This document shows positions 20,046 to 31,659 of a DNA stretch of 64,000 nt, in pieces. Under the pieces are notes generated by a model. That model was not told where the DNA came from, searched no databases, and saw only the letters and a list, made by a program, of their open reading frames with translations. Position numbers and translations under genes: made by a program. The number at the start of each line of letters is the position of its first letter. Within the stretch, counting starts at the first letter, position 1. Origin of the DNA: Procambarus clarkii (lineage: Eukaryota > Arthropoda > Malacostraca > Decapoda > Cambaridae); assembly GCF_040958095.1 (NCBI RefSeq), contig NC_091165.1, positions 30,554,445 to 30,618,444 on the forward strand, written 5' to 3'.

Positions 20046-20280
20046 ATGTGGTGCATGAAATGAAAAAATCCACAAGGGCCGTGACGAGGATTCGAACCTG
20101 CGTACGGGAGCATCCCAGACACTGCCTTAATCGACTGAGCTACGACAGGGTTAAAAAGAGTTGAAACCGAAGATCTACTGAACTTACTGGATCCCGCAGC
20201 CTCTCCGAGGCACAAACCAGGGTTTACACAACTCCTGGTTAGTGTGATTTCTGTGTGTAATGATGTAAGGGCGAAGAGGA
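20046..20280 (-). mobile_element. tRNA-derived SINE replacing the R2-like 3' end
   Basis: On the minus strand a tRNA-like head has A-box GTAGCTCAGTCGATTAAGG and B-box GGTTCGAATCC (20143-20085). It is followed by GGCCCTTGTGGATTTTTTCA. The acceptor-stem pairing is imperfect and lies in repeat context, so I call a SINE, not a tRNA gene. Identical in unit 2 (30377-30611). Confidence 0.7.
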
Positions 20281-20291
20281 GTATTTATTTA

Positions 20292-21590
20292 CAGTAAGTA
20301 AATATACCATATTTCTTCATTACTTACGTAATGCAACGAGGATTTGGGTACATTTGGGTAATTCTTCGGACCCGGTAAATATTAGCAAAATTTATAAAAT
20401 GATAATAATTACATAGCAAGAAAAAAATAAAAGATGAGAGAAAATTGTAGGTATATTAAAGCACATAGGTAGCTCAGATTGATTGCAATGACAGCTTGAA
20501 TGGTAGTTTAACAAAAATTAGTAGGCACAATACAGCATATGGCTAGCACATAAAAGAAGACAGCAATGAACACAATGATAAAGTCGTTTGGATTAAGTAC
20601 ATAAAGATTGGGTAACACTAGATACAGAGCAAATTTAAAGCTCAGTGTAGGAAACTACGAAGACTAAATTAGGTACTTTTTGGTTTTGTTTTTAAATGAG
20701 GCAAAAGTTTTACAGCTTTTCAATTCACTAGGGAGTGAGTTCCATAGACTAGGTCCCTTAATTTGCATAGAGTGTTTACACAGATTAAGTTTGACTCTGG
20801 GGATATCAAAGAGATATTTATTTCTGGTGTGGTGATAATGGGTCCTATTACATCTGTCCAAGGAGAGTTTCAGAGCATGGTTTGCATTAAAGAACAGGGT
20901 TTTGTAAATGTAGTTGACACAAGAGAATGTGTGGAGGGAGTTAATATTTAACATGTTTAGGGAGTTAAACAAGGGAGCTGAGTGTTGTCTGAAAGCATAG
21001 TTTGTTATTATTCTGATAGCAGATTTTTGCTGGGTGATGATGGGCTTGAGGTGGTTTGCAGAGGTAGACCCCCATGCACAGATACCATAATTAAGATTGG
21101 AATAGATTAGTGCATAATATAGTGAGAGGAGAGCAGAGTTAGGAACATAATATCTTTTTTTGGAGAGTATACAACTGTTTTAGAGACTTTTTTTTTTTTT
21201 TTTTTTTTTTTTGAGATATATACAAGAGTTGTTACATTCTTGTACAGCCACTAGTACGCGTAGCGTTTCAGGCAGGTCCCTGGAATACGATCCCCTGCCG
21301 CGAAGAATCATTTAATAGTTTTGTGTTGAATGTGGGTGCTGAAGTTGAGTCTCTTGTCTAGGAATAGGCCAAGAAACTTTCCATAATTTTTATTACTAAT
21401 GTTACTGTTGTCTATCTGTAGCTGAATTGCATTCGATGATTTGCTTCCAAATAAGATGTAGTAGGTCTTTTCTATGTTTAGTGTTAGTTTGTTAGTTGAC
21501 ATCCATAAGTGAACTTATTTTAATTCATTCTTCACAACATTATTTAGTGTATGTGGGTTGGGGTCTGAATAGATGAGGGCAGTATCATCA
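20292..21590 (-). pseudogene. LINE RT 3' portion, unit 2 copy
   Basis: Same as 7341-8636 with a few substitutions (for example NANHALKLS for NANPALKLS). It is interrupted by the same SINE tail at 21188-21309, whose poly-T is one base longer. Confidence 0.85.
21188..21309 (-). mobile_element. SINE 3' fragment in the LINE, unit 2 copy
   Basis: Counterpart of 8237-8357, at the same site in the LINE. It was therefore present before the segmental duplication. Confidence 0.8.
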
Positions 21591-22335
21591 ACTCTCTCAG
21601 AACCATGTTTATTTCACGTAAATATGTAAAAATCGTAAACGTTTTCTATGCTTCAAGAGAGATAGGAATATAAGGTTCATTTTAAACACTTTACCAATAT
21701 TTATAATTAAAGTTCTAATGAAGATTCATGTGTTTTAATAATCGTCGAGCTCCGAACTCCGCACAGACTTGTAACAGTTCTATTGTTACGTAAAGTATGG
21801 TGACAATAAACACAAACACTAAGAGAATATATATATTTGGTCGAGTATACAGAAGTATGCAGGTGATACCTTGGCGAGCAATGGTGTGAGTTGAGCGCAC
21901 TGAGAGTTGGTACAGTATCTCGCAAGAGTCTGTTCTACACCACACTTGAAAGTAGACTGGTTATTACTCGATTGATTGATTGATGAAGATTAAGCCACCC
22001 AAAAGGTGGCACGAGCATGAATAGCCCGTAAGTGGTGGCCCTTTTGAGCCATTAACAGTATCAAGAGCTGATACTGGAGATCTGTGGAGGTGTGACTGCA
22101 CCCTGCGTGACGGGAGATGTCTCCCGTGTGTTATTACTCTGTTGTTGTTGTTTAAGATTCGCTACTCAGAACAATAAGTTCCAGTAGCACGGGCTATGGT
22201 GAGTCCGTAAGCGGAGGCTCTTTGGAGCCATTATCTATATCATTGGCTGATACTAGAGATCTGGAGATGGATGGGGGTCTTCATGATGGTTTTCAGCCTG
22301 GAGGGCTGGCTATACCAGTTATGGAGCTGTTAGGA

Positions 22336-23826
22336 TTAGTGTGGACCTCTAGTTTTCCGTTTTTTCTTTGCCTGCGACTTTGGCTGAGCAGTGTTGTCGT
22401 TGCAGTTTGGTGACGTGGCCTCCATGAGGAAGTCTTGAACCGTGTAGGTGTCGTATTTGTGATGTGGCGGTGGAGCTCCTACTATGATTTCCTCGTCTGA
22501 GGAGTCCGTAACCTGCGTAGTGGGCGTTTTTGTCTTTCGCCTCGCAGCCTTAGGTAGGTTTAGGTGTCGTTGATTGGTGTTTGTAGCTATTTCAGGAGCG
22601 CTGGTGGTACTGTTATCGTTTGTAGACAGCACGGCTGCTAGCGCGGCTGCTGAGATAGTGATGGTAGGAGTGTTGGGAGCTGGAGAAGGAATTACCTCTG
22701 TTTGTGTCGTCCGGGTCATGGGCGGTTCTGGAGTCGGTGTTGAAGTTGACAGCATGGTCGTCCTGGTGGTAGTCTCCGGAGTGGTAGAGGAGGCAGTGAG
22801 ATTTACGCTAGTGGCTATGATGAGGGCCAGGCCATTGTCTATGTATAATGCGTTTAGTTCACTGACAAAGCGCTGGTTGTCTGGTCCTGCTAGCCTTTCC
22901 GCAAGTCTAATAAGACCAGGGATAATGCCTGCACGTGATGCAGGGGGCTGTGAAGGAACCTGTGGGACCTTGGGTCCCCAATGAGAAGGCTGTGTCGCCT
23001 GCTGGGAGGAGCCACATGTTGGTAAGACTGGAAAGTCTTCTGGTCGATTAGTGAGAGCTAAGGTGGTGAGTTGAACGCGTGGGGCTCTGGTCGAGGAGGT
23101 AGAAGGTTTGTTTCTCTTGGCTTCAACCTTGATGCTTTCCTGTCTGCGGGGGCAGCGGTAGGAAATTGCAGGGTGATTGCCATCACAGAGCAAGCAGTGA
23201 TGGACTGTTGCCTTGCATATGGAGTAGTGATGGTCCAGTGCGCACAGGCTGCACCTCTAGACAGGGTGCTGACACTTGTTGGTCGGGTGGGAGAGCTCGT
23301 AGCACTTAAAGCACTGTTGGATCTCATGGTATCGTTCCTTTTTTATTTGGTGGGGTGGTATTTTTAGGCCGAAGCAGTAGAATCCTTGTGTGGCAGCCTG
23401 GGTGGCCGCAGCTATGGTAGTGAACGTAATCTTCATTGATGTTTTGTCGGTGTTGCAGAACTCTAGTTTGAGTAAAGCCAGGTTTGGATTTTCGTCCTCG
23501 ATATTGTCCTTGATATGATGTTGAGGTCGCTCAGCGATCCACCGGCTGGTCCTGCTGGTAAAAACAGTTCTTCCGGCCAGGAACTGACGTGGGAAGTGAG
23601 GATGTAGGTGGTGCTCTTTGCGAAGAATGGCATCGTTAGTCAGAAGTTTTTCTAGCTCCGCATCACATGAAAAGAAGAGCACGATATCTTCACTTTCCTG
23701 ACTAATGTCAGCGGGTTCGAGGCCAGTTACGTCCTTCAGGATCTTTAAAGTATTGCTTCTCCCGATAGCATCACCGTCAAGTGGAGTAGCTCTGACCTTA
23801 AGACGTTTGGGTCGCATTGTGACCAC
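22336..23826 (-). pseudogene. Non-LTR ORF1, copy 3 (best preserved)
   Basis: Two long frames, 23826-23257 and 23193-22336, overlap a single frameshift near the knuckle region. The set is otherwise complete: N-terminal domain, three knuckles (CFKCYELSHPTNKC first), Pro/Thr-rich middle with LAERLAGPDNQRFVSELNAL, acidic SSDEEIIVGAPPPHHK and basic tail QAKKKRKTRGPH. This copy gives the best view of the protein's full length, roughly 490 residues. Confidence 0.8.
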
Positions 23827-24032
23827 ACTGCTCCTTGTGATGTGTGGTGAGTGGTGTCAGACTGGACCACTGCCGGACTGTGTGTTATTACTCGCTACTC
23901 TGCTGCTTATATGCTCGGGCAACACCTCACCGTTCTCCAATGGTTGGCGGGAAAGGTTTGAGTTCTATAATTAGTACCAAGAAGAGTTTTGCTTCTCTCG
24001 TTAGGCTAATGCGTTTGGAGCGAGTGTGCTAT

Positions 24033-24893
24033 TCGGTTTGAGCAGTGGGGGAGGCAACACACTAGCTGCTGCACCTGTGTCAACGAGGAAACGGTGTTTG
24101 GTTATGATGTCAAATAAGTAGAGATGTAGTGTTTGAAATGGCGGGGTTACTGGCCGTTAACAGTCCCCGCCGAAGTAGTTTCCCGACCAGGAACAAGGAG
24201 CCCTACAGTTGTGGGCCTGGTGTCCGAACCTCTGGTGGTCAGAACAAAGCTCTTCTCGGTGTTCTCGCTGTCACCTAGATCCTGATACTGGATTCGCTTG
24301 GTACGTCCTCCCTGGGCGGAAGAAACGCCGGTTCTGGAGAACGTCAAGTTGTTGGGTGTCTGTAGTCTGCTGTGTATTACTGAGGTGGGACAGCGTAGCG
24401 TCATCAGACGTCGTATGAAGCTGGTCTGCCAGTGTAGCCAGCTGGGCTAATGGGGTGTCGTCAGCCATACTGAATAGGGCCGGTTGAATGTGTTTTGGAC
24501 AGAGTTGTATCCAGAGTGATCTCATAATCTCGCTGGGGGCCGGGCCAGTTGCAGTATGCATCACATATTGAATCTGCCGCAGAAGCTGGGCTGGTGTTTT
24601 GTCTGCTAATCTTTTGTCAGTGAGGAGTTGATCTCTTTGTTGAATGTGGCGTTTCATCGCTGCCTGTAGAAGAGCGGCCTTCAATGCGGTGTACGTCCTG
24701 GTGTCTGGTGATGGTGCGGTGATGACAGCGGAGGCAGTGTGCATAGCCTCCGGGGGAAGTGTTGGCAGGGTACAGGCATATCGGGTTTTCTCAGTCGTAA
24801 TTTCGTGGTGGTCGAAAATAGCCTCCATCTGCATGAACCAAAATTCTGGTTCATCTGCGTTGTATGCTGGAAACCTGGTAGATAAATCTGTGA
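24033..24893 (-). pseudogene. gag and protease remnant, unit 2 copy
   Basis: Same layout as 11097-11951, with PEFWFMQMEAIFDHHEITTE and CPKHIQPALFSMADDTPLAQ, and a stop at 24271-24273. It contains a frame-broken knuckle and the DTGAAASVLP protease start (the + strand reads GTGTCAACGAGGAAACGGTG in this area). Confidence 0.7.
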
Positions 24894-25141
24894 CGAAGAT
24901 CTAGTTTGCGACAAGGTGTTCTTTTCACTCGCTGGGTCACAATGTAACAGTTCTATTGTTACACAAAGTATGGTGACAATAAATATGACACTAAGAGAAT
25001 ATATATATATTGGGTCGAGTATACAGAAGTATGCAGGTGATACCGTGGCGAGCAATGGTGTGAGTTGAGCGCACTGAGAGTTGGTACAGTATCTCGCAAG
25101 AGTCTGTTCTACACCACAATTGTAAGTAGACTGGTTATTAC

Positions 25142-25262
25142 TCGTTTTTGTTGTTGTTATAGATTCAGCTACTCGGAACAAGTTCCTAGTAGCACGGGCT
25201 ATGGTGAGCCCGCTGTGGACTTACCTGGCACAGGAGCGGGGCTGTAACTCTTCACGCTTGGG
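25142..25262 (-). mobile_element. Short retroelement fragment in 5' LTR, unit 2 copy
   Basis: Counterpart of 12210-12326. It is flanked by TTATTACTCG and GGTTATTACAA (the right duplication has mutated from ACTA to ACAA). Confidence 0.6.
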
Positions 25263-25548
25263 TTATTACAAGATTAATGAAGATTAAGCCATCAAGAAGG
25301 TGGCACGGGCATGAATAGCCCGTAAGTGGTGGCCCTTTTGAGCCATTACTAGTATCAAGAGCTGATACTGGAGATCTGTGGAGGTGCGACTGCACCCTGC
25401 GTGACGGGAGATGTCTCCCGTGTGTTATTACTCTGTTGTTGTTATTATTTAAGATTCGCTACTCAGAACGATAAGTTTCAGTAGCACGGGCAATGGTGAG
25501 CCCGTAAGTGGAGGCTCTTTGGAGCCATTATCTGTATCAGTGGCTGAT

Positions 25549-25919
25549 CAACCCGTTCTCGCAAATTTAATAAGTCAATATTGACTTATTAAATATGTGC
25601 ATAGGTGACATACTTAACATAATTGATACCCTTAAAAAGATTCATAGAAAACACCGACCTTACCTAACCTACTTAGTATGTTAAAATAAGCATCTTATTG
25701 CTTCGTAATTACAATTATTACCTAACCTATAATAGGTATAGGTTAAGTAATAATTGTAATTACGAAGCAATAAGATGCTTATCTTAAGACACTAACAAGG
25801 TTAGGTAAGGTCGGTGTTTTCTATGAATCTTTTTAAGGGTATCTATTATGTTTAGTATATCACCTATGCACGTAGTTAATAAGTCAATATTGACTTTACG
25901 AATTTGCGAGAACGGGTTG
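25549..25919. mobile_element. Palindromic MITE with 7-bp target duplication
   Basis: Ends are CAACCCGTTCTCGCAAAT and its inverse TTTGCGAGAACGGGTTG. Almost the whole 371 bp folds back on itself: AAAAAGATTCATAGAAAACA near 25633 pairs with its complement near 25830, with the centre near 25735. GGCTGAT stands on both sides (25542-25548 and 25920-25926). The duplicated unit has the empty site, with a single GGCTGAT at 12604-12610. No coding capacity, so it must be moved by a transposase encoded elsewhere. Confidence 0.92.
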
Positions 25920-26022
25920 GGCTGATACTAGAGATGTGGCGATAGATGGGGGTTTTCATGATGGTTTTCAGCCTGGAGGGCTGGCTATACCAGTATGGAG
26001 CTGGTGGGGTTAGTGTAGACCT

Positions 26023-26448
26023 CTAGGTTTTCCGTTTTTTCTTTGCCTGCGACTTTGGCTGAGCAGTGTTGTCGTTGGAGTTTGGTGACGTGGCCTCCAT
26101 GAGGAAGTCTTGAACCGTGTTGGTGTCGTATTTGTGATGCGGCGGTGGAGCTCCTACTATGATTTCCTCGTCTGAGGAGTCCGTAACCTCCGTAGTGGGC
26201 GTTTTTGTCTTTCGCCTCGCAGCCTTAGGTAGGTTTAGGTGTCGTTGATTGGTGGTTGTAGCTATTTCAGGAGCGCTGGTGGTACTGTTATCGTTTGTAG
26301 ACAGCACGTCTGCTAGTGCAGCTGCTGAGATAGTGATGGTAGGAGTGTTGGGAGCTGGAGAAGGAATTACCTCTGTTTGTGTCGCCCGGGTCATGGGCGG
26401 TTCTGGAGTCGGTGTTGAAGTTGACCACCTGGTCGTCCTGGTGGTAGT
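26023..26448 (-). pseudogene. Non-LTR ORF1, copy 4, truncated
   Basis: Encodes only the C-terminal 120 or so residues, from about the MTRATQTEVIPSP block to QAKKKRKT. At 26448 it joins directly to the LINE RT at the deletion junction. This makes an accidental minus-strand open frame (27235-26288) that fuses RT thumb to ORF1 residues in the wrong frame. Confidence 0.75.
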
Positions 26449-26453
26449 GTATC

Positions 26454-27237
26454 AGAACCTGATACATTCTGAGTTGAGTTCCAGTTTTCGTTATCCATTT
26501 GGAACAATGCTGATCTTCAATAAAGAAATTCTGGAGGGCTTCTGTGCAAGGATTAGGATGAGTTAGCCTAAGCATTTTTATACCAATTTGACAGTTAATT
26601 TCAGTAACACGGTCAACAACGCTTGGAATATTAAGTTCCTTTCTCATATTAAGTATCTTTGTGGTACGAGGGCACCCAAGGATTATCCTCAAGGCTTCGT
26701 TCTGCAATTTTTCAAGCCCTCCAAGTTTTCTTTCAGGCATCAAAACAAGGAGAGGTGCAGCATAATCCACTAAAGATCTGATGTATGCAAGGTACATCAT
26801 TTTGACAATCCTGACATTGGCACCATAGCCTGAGTGATAACCTGCAGCAGCCTTGAGAGCTCGGAGCCTCTCTTTATACTGACGGCAGAGTCTGAATACA
26901 ACATGACCATACAGTGGCACCTCAAGGCCAAGGTATTTGAATCTGTTTACATAGTCAAGCTGGGAGCCATCAGACAGTTGCATCTTGCGAACAGCTCCTC
27001 CCTGCCTGGGTGGGCGCCGATTTAGTATCTTTGTTTTCTCTGCTGAGATAATTAAACCTAGGTCCTGACATGAGTCTAATACAGAGTTAAGAGTGTTCTG
27101 CGTGTTAGCATACCCAGTGGTGTGTATCATTATATCATCAGCATAGCTAATGATGTGGACGTTGGGTTTGCTCGGTACAGAGTTTAACAGCGTGTTTATT
27201 AAGATATTAAATACGAAACTATGACTCTCTCCCACGG
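26454..27237 (-). pseudogene. LINE RT fragment, unit 2 copy (RNase H deleted)
   Basis: Matches 16126-16909: SYADDIMIHTTGYA and KMMYLAYIRSLVDYAAPLL. The RNase H and 3' UTR fall in the 3-kb deletion. Confidence 0.85.
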
Positions 27238-30200
27238 TATCTGCATTTAGACGCTCTTCGCTTCCGACTGTATATGCTTAAGAGAGTGCATAGTGCACAG
27301 TTATCGCTCGCGGTAATTGTGTAAAGTCCCCAGCTGGCCTCCTCGTGGCACTCCTGGTAACGCTAACAGCTTCGGCCTTCCCCCCCCCCCTACTGCTGCT
27401 CTAAGGGGACCTTCCGTCTACCTGCAGTAGGGGTCATTTGTCAGTGACACTTGGTTTGAGCAATCCCAAAGGCCATCTGCCACTGCCAAGGGTTTTCGTG
27501 GCTTGTCACCCATAAACTTTTGTGAAAACCATTACGGAGACGTACTGACTCCTGTCAGCACGATGGGTGACCTACATGACTATCCGACTATGAATGATCG
27601 GTCGCCAGACTGTCCAAACTGTGGCAGAACCTTTCGAGACTATAGAGCAATGCGAGTCCATCTGAGCTGCATGCACAAGGTCCAATACCACCAGGAACTT
27701 GAAGAGGCCGCGAGTAGAGCGGGTAGACCCAAAGCAAGGTGGACCGACGAGAAGAAACGCTTCCTGGCAATGGAAGAGGTGAACCTGGAGGGCAGACCCC
27801 AGGCAGGCCAGGAAGGTATGAACCAGCGGCTGCAACAGCGCTTTCTTTCGCGAACTTTAGAGTCCATCAAGAGTCAAAGGAAAAGGAATGAGTACAAAAA
27901 ATTGGTGGTGGAATACAGAAATCGAGCGGAGGGCGAGGGGTTGGAGTCTTCACTGTCTAACTCAGACAGGGAGGACGAACAGCCTAGCCCAATTAAGGAA
28001 CCACGGACGGAGAGGCAATATCAGGGAGGCGGTGGGCGCCCCCGATGGCGCTGAACCTGACATGCCCCCCCCCCTGACAGGATCCCCCAGGAAACTTCTT
28101 GGAAGGAAACCATGGTGGAATTCCTTGCAGCTATTGCACCCAGGGGCCAGGAAACCGGATGGGAAAGGGGAAAGAACTCCTTGATGAGGCAATCACTGAC
28201 CTGGTCAGTGATAACGGCCATAACGTGGATAGGATCCTTGAGCGCCATGCTCGAGTAGTTATTTCTGCCAAAAGGTCTGGTGACCACGCACTGCGCCCTC
28301 GCTCTACGCGTCGACAGAGACCTCCACCGATTAATCGTGCCGATCCAACTCAACCTCCGACCAGACGAAAGAGGGAGTGAAGAGCACAGTACGTTCTGTG
28401 TCAGAGCCTGTACGAAAAGGATCGTTCAAAAGCCGCTGCGCGCGTCCTTTCCGGAGAATGGAAAGTAACCCCCACTGAAGTGGAGCCAGCTCGTCTCTTT
28501 CCATTCTGGGAGGCACTATTCTCTAGACCCACATCACCGGACCGCCGCCCAATTCGTGCCCGTGATCTAGTTAATCAGCAACTAGGGGACCCTATAACAC
28601 CAGAGGGAATCCTTGTTGCTCTCAAGGCAAGTAGCAATGCTGCTCCTGGCCCAGACGGTATCACTATATGTCTACTTAAAGCTATACCAATCAGGGTGTT
28701 TGCAAAATTGTTTAATCTGTGGTTGATAAACAAATCCCTGCCACAACCTTAACGCAAGAATAAGACAGGGCTGTTAGCTAAGAAACCTAACCCAGACTCT
28801 CCTTCCCATTATCGCCAGATAACCATGTCATCTACGATAGTAAGGCTGTTTCTTAAGATTCTGAGCAGCAGACTCTCCGAGGCAGTCAGGATAGACAGGC
28901 GGCAGAAGGCCTTCGTCCCTGTGGACGGATGCCCTGAAAACCTGGTGATCCTGGATGCCCTCCTAGCTGAGGCTCGTGCGCTCAAGCACAACACGCACTT
29001 GGCGTTTCTGGATATGGAGAAGGGTTTCGATAGCGTCTCCCATCCGGCCATCCATCGGGCCATGAAACGTAAAGGCATTCCGAAGCCTTTAAGGATATAC
29101 ATAATGTTGGTCTATGATTGGTCCTCAACCGTAATAACCAGCCAAGGGGAGAAGTCGAAGGACATCCTGATCACTAGAGGGGTGAAACAGGGTGACCCCC
29201 TGTCTCCATTTCTCTTTAACCTAATAATTGATGAGGCAATTACTAGGGCTAAGGACTTGGGGCTAGGGGTTGGACTGGGGTCTGAAAAGATATCACCACT
29301 GGCATTCGCTGACGATCTGGTTGTAGCAGCAGAAACGGCTGCTAGACTACATACACTCATAACAAGTATTTGCCACACACTGCGTGGCTCTGGTCTTACA
29401 GTAAGTGCTGCAAAATGCCGTACGCTAAGTATAGCAATCGATGCACATCGCAAGACGTGGCATGTCCCCCCACCAGGAAGGCATACTACGTCGGGGACGA
29501 TGAAATCGGTACTATGAGTGTGGCGGACGAGTATAAGTACTTAGGAATACTTATCGCGGCCGGGGGCAGGCGCTTATCCTATGGTTCCCTGTTTGAAGAC
29601 GGCCTGACAAACATCACTAAGGCGCCACTCAAACCCCAACAGAGGCTATACCTACTAAAACACCACCTAATCCCCAAGATGAACCACCGGCTTGTTCTTG
29701 GACGCTTGTTTAAGACGGAATTAGCGAGGCTTGACTGGCGGCTGCGGCATGCCATTCGTGGCTGGCTGAGGCTGCCTCATGATACTCCTAATGCCTATTT
29801 TCATGCCGACGTGAAGGACGGTGGACTAGGAATACCCGACTTTGCCACATCAATCCGCCTACAGAAGAACAAGCGGCACGGGGCGTTAGTAGAGTCGGAG
29901 GATCCAGTGGTAGTGGCAGCGGCTCTCCTACCTGCGTTCCAAGCGCGAATGCGTCGATGCGTAGACCCGACCACGGCAGCCGGAACCCCCTTCGAACAGA
30001 ACGACTGAGCGCTCTAGAAAGTGGAAAGCAAAACTGTATAGCATGGTCGACGGTGCCGGCCTTGCGTCCTCTTGTGAGGTTCCATCTTGGCACAAGTGGG
30101 TCGCATCCGGTACCCGTCTGCTAAGCGGAGGAGATTTTGCTCATGCCATCCAGATTAGGGCAAACGCTGTAGCCACGCCGTCTAGAGCAGCTAGGGGTAG

Positions 30201-30376
30201 ACCCGAGGCTTCTAGTCTCTGCGATGCTTGCCAGAAACCAGGGACCCTGGGCCACATATCCCAGGCATGCCGCAAGACACATGGAGCTCGGGTGAAACGT
30301 CATGACGATATCACCCAGTTCGTAGCTGGCCGCCTACGGCAAAGAGGTGTTGGCACTATACACAGAGGTCACACTA
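27238..30376 (+). pseudogene. R2-like LINE, unit 2 copy
   Basis: Same domain order as 16910-20045: finger CPNCGRTFRDYRAMRVHLSC (from 27616), Myb-like region, RT with motif B RGVKQGDPLSPFLFN, FADD, thumb, CCHC. It is slightly less decayed in the RT: the frame runs on from motif C into SICHTLRGSGLTVSAAKC up to 29517, without the 2-base insertion of unit 1. It shares the TAA before the RT fingers (28750-28752), so that lesion predates duplication. The endonuclease is again missing. Confidence 0.85.
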
Positions 30377-30611
30377 ATGTGGAGCATCAAATGAAAAAAT
30401 CCACAAGGGCCGTGACGAGGATTCGAACCTGCGTACGGGAGCATCCCAGACACTGCCTTAATCGACTGAGCTACGACAGGGTTAAAAAGAGTTGAAACCG
30501 AAGATCTACTGAACTTACTGGATCCCGCAGCCTCTCCGAGGCACAAATCAGGGTTTACACAACTCCTGGTTAGTGTGATTTCTGTGTGTAATGATGTAAG
30601 GGCGAAGAGGA
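30377..30611 (-). mobile_element. tRNA-derived SINE, unit 2 copy
   Basis: Counterpart of 20046-20280. Confidence 0.7.
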
Positions 30612-30805
30612 AGAACGGCCTATTGACATAGCTCGAGTGCAGGGGGGAGTTGTGTAAAATCCTCCCTGTGAAGGAGGGACCTTCTGTAAGCCTGACATCA
30701 TAGCTTGCAAAGGTGATGAGGCCTTTATATTAGACACTCAGGTCTCTGCTGATAACTTCCCACTCTCTCGTCCAAATCAGAGCAAGTGAAGTGACCGGCT
30801 CCCAA
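30612..30805. other. No recognised feature
   Basis: Unique-looking sequence immediately after the duplication. Confidence 0.4.
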
Positions 30806-31066
30806 AGCAGAGGGAGCCGGGCGGCCGAGCGGACAGCACGCTGGACTTGTGATCCTGTGGTCCCGGGTTTGATCCCGGGCGCCGGCGAGAAACACTGGGC
30901 AGAGTTTCTTTCACCCTATGCCCCTGCTACCTAGCATAAATAGGTACCTGGGTGTTAGTCAGCTGTCACGGGCTGCTTCCTGGGGGTGGAGGCCTGGTCG
31001 AGGACCGGGCCGCGGGGACACTAAAAAGCCCCGAAATCGTCTCAAGATAACCTCAAGAAGTGCGAC
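30806..31066 (+). mobile_element. tRNA-derived SINE, near full length
   Basis: The head resembles a class II (Leu/Ser-like) tRNA: GCGGCCGAGCGGACAGCACG (A-box region), then GGTCCCGGGTTTGATCCC (B-box region). The body AGAGTTTCTTTCACCC, AAATAGGTACCTGGG, GTCACGGGCTGCTTCC follows. The end reads GAGGACCGGGCCGCGGGGAC, then CCCCGAAATCGTCTCAAGAT and AACCTCAAG. The body is shared with the SINE at 1760 but the 3' tail is different, so two subfamilies with different tails exist. Confidence 0.8.
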
Positions 31067-31650
31067 AAGTATGGCACCCCAGAGATCCTTCAAAACGTCA
31101 GGGAATATACCGGGAAGCACACAGCATCCGCCTCTTCAATAACCCTTAATTGGAGAGGAGAATGGTGCAAGGAGAGTGCGTGGTCTACAGGACATGGGTC
31201 TCACCAAGAGCGACCTTGCGATTTTCACAGAGCGATTTGCTCTGTGAAAGCCTTGACCTGGACATATTCCATCTACAGAATATGGTCCAAGATCACATCA
31301 AGGGGCAGACCACCTTAGTCCCAGGATCACCGTGCACAAGGTGCATAAGGGTAAATATAGTCTCGCTTAGGTGATCTGCAGCCAGGATAGCTGGTAGCCA
31401 ACTATCTAAGCAGAGTCGTCATCTGGAGCAGCACTTCTCCAAATGGTGTCTCACAAGAGGGTGAATGACCTGGCCAGAGCCCACGAGTGGGTAAGGCGGC
31501 AGCCGGAGGGACCCCCATGCACATACATGTTATCCCTCCCGCTCCGGGGCCTTGTTAGGAGCTTCCACTATGAATAGTTTTTTCCATGTATGCCGATGTC
31601 AAGTCACCAATCCTGCCGCTTAGGCAGCTTGTTGTTTTGCCTTCAGCTTT
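31067..31650. other. No gene recognised; one perfect hairpin
   Basis: 31223-31249 forms an 11-bp stem TTTCACAGAGC with loop GATTT. The rest gives no coding or repeat signal that I can support. Confidence 0.4.
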
Positions 31651-31659
31651 AGTTCTTTT

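Larger units (their letters stand above)
7341..20291 (+). repeat. Unit 1 of a tandem segmental duplication
   Basis: Starts at CAGTAAGTAAATATACC. The same start recurs at 20292 and is followed by the same order of elements with only scattered base differences. Coordinates match at a constant offset of about 12.95 kb as far as 13134/26448. They match at 10.33 kb for 16126-20280/26454-30611. Positions 13135-16125 are present only in this unit. Confidence 0.9.
21770..26448 (-). mobile_element. Defective LTR element, unit 2 copy (5' LTR truncated by deletion)
   Basis: Left LTR 21770-24025 with the ORF1 insertion between GTTATTACTCG copies at 21960-21970 and 23884-23894. gag/protease remnants at 24033-24893. 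Right LTR from 24943, with the nested fragment and MITE, cut at 26448 inside its ORF1. The primer site has lost a base (GGGTCACAATG at 24935-24945). Confidence 0.75.
20292..30611 (+). repeat. Unit 2 of the tandem segmental duplication
   Basis: Repeats unit 1 with two large changes: a 371-bp MITE at 25549-25919 and a deletion corresponding to 13135-16125. The match ends at 30611 (unit 1 position 20280). Confidence 0.9.

Noticed and set aside
20085-20150. tRNA gene on the minus strand
   Set aside because: A and B boxes are present but the cloverleaf pairing is imperfect. The segment lies in a repeat that also occurs at 30416-30480 with SINE body attached.
26288-27235. Minus-strand 315-codon frame as a new fusion protein
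   Set aside because: It arises at the deletion junction. The RT thumb runs into ORF1 sequence, and the last part (NRGNSFSSSQHSYHHYLSSC) is ORF1 read in the wrong frame.
30815-30890. Class II tRNA gene
   Set aside because: The head is continuous with a SINE body shared with 1800-1890.
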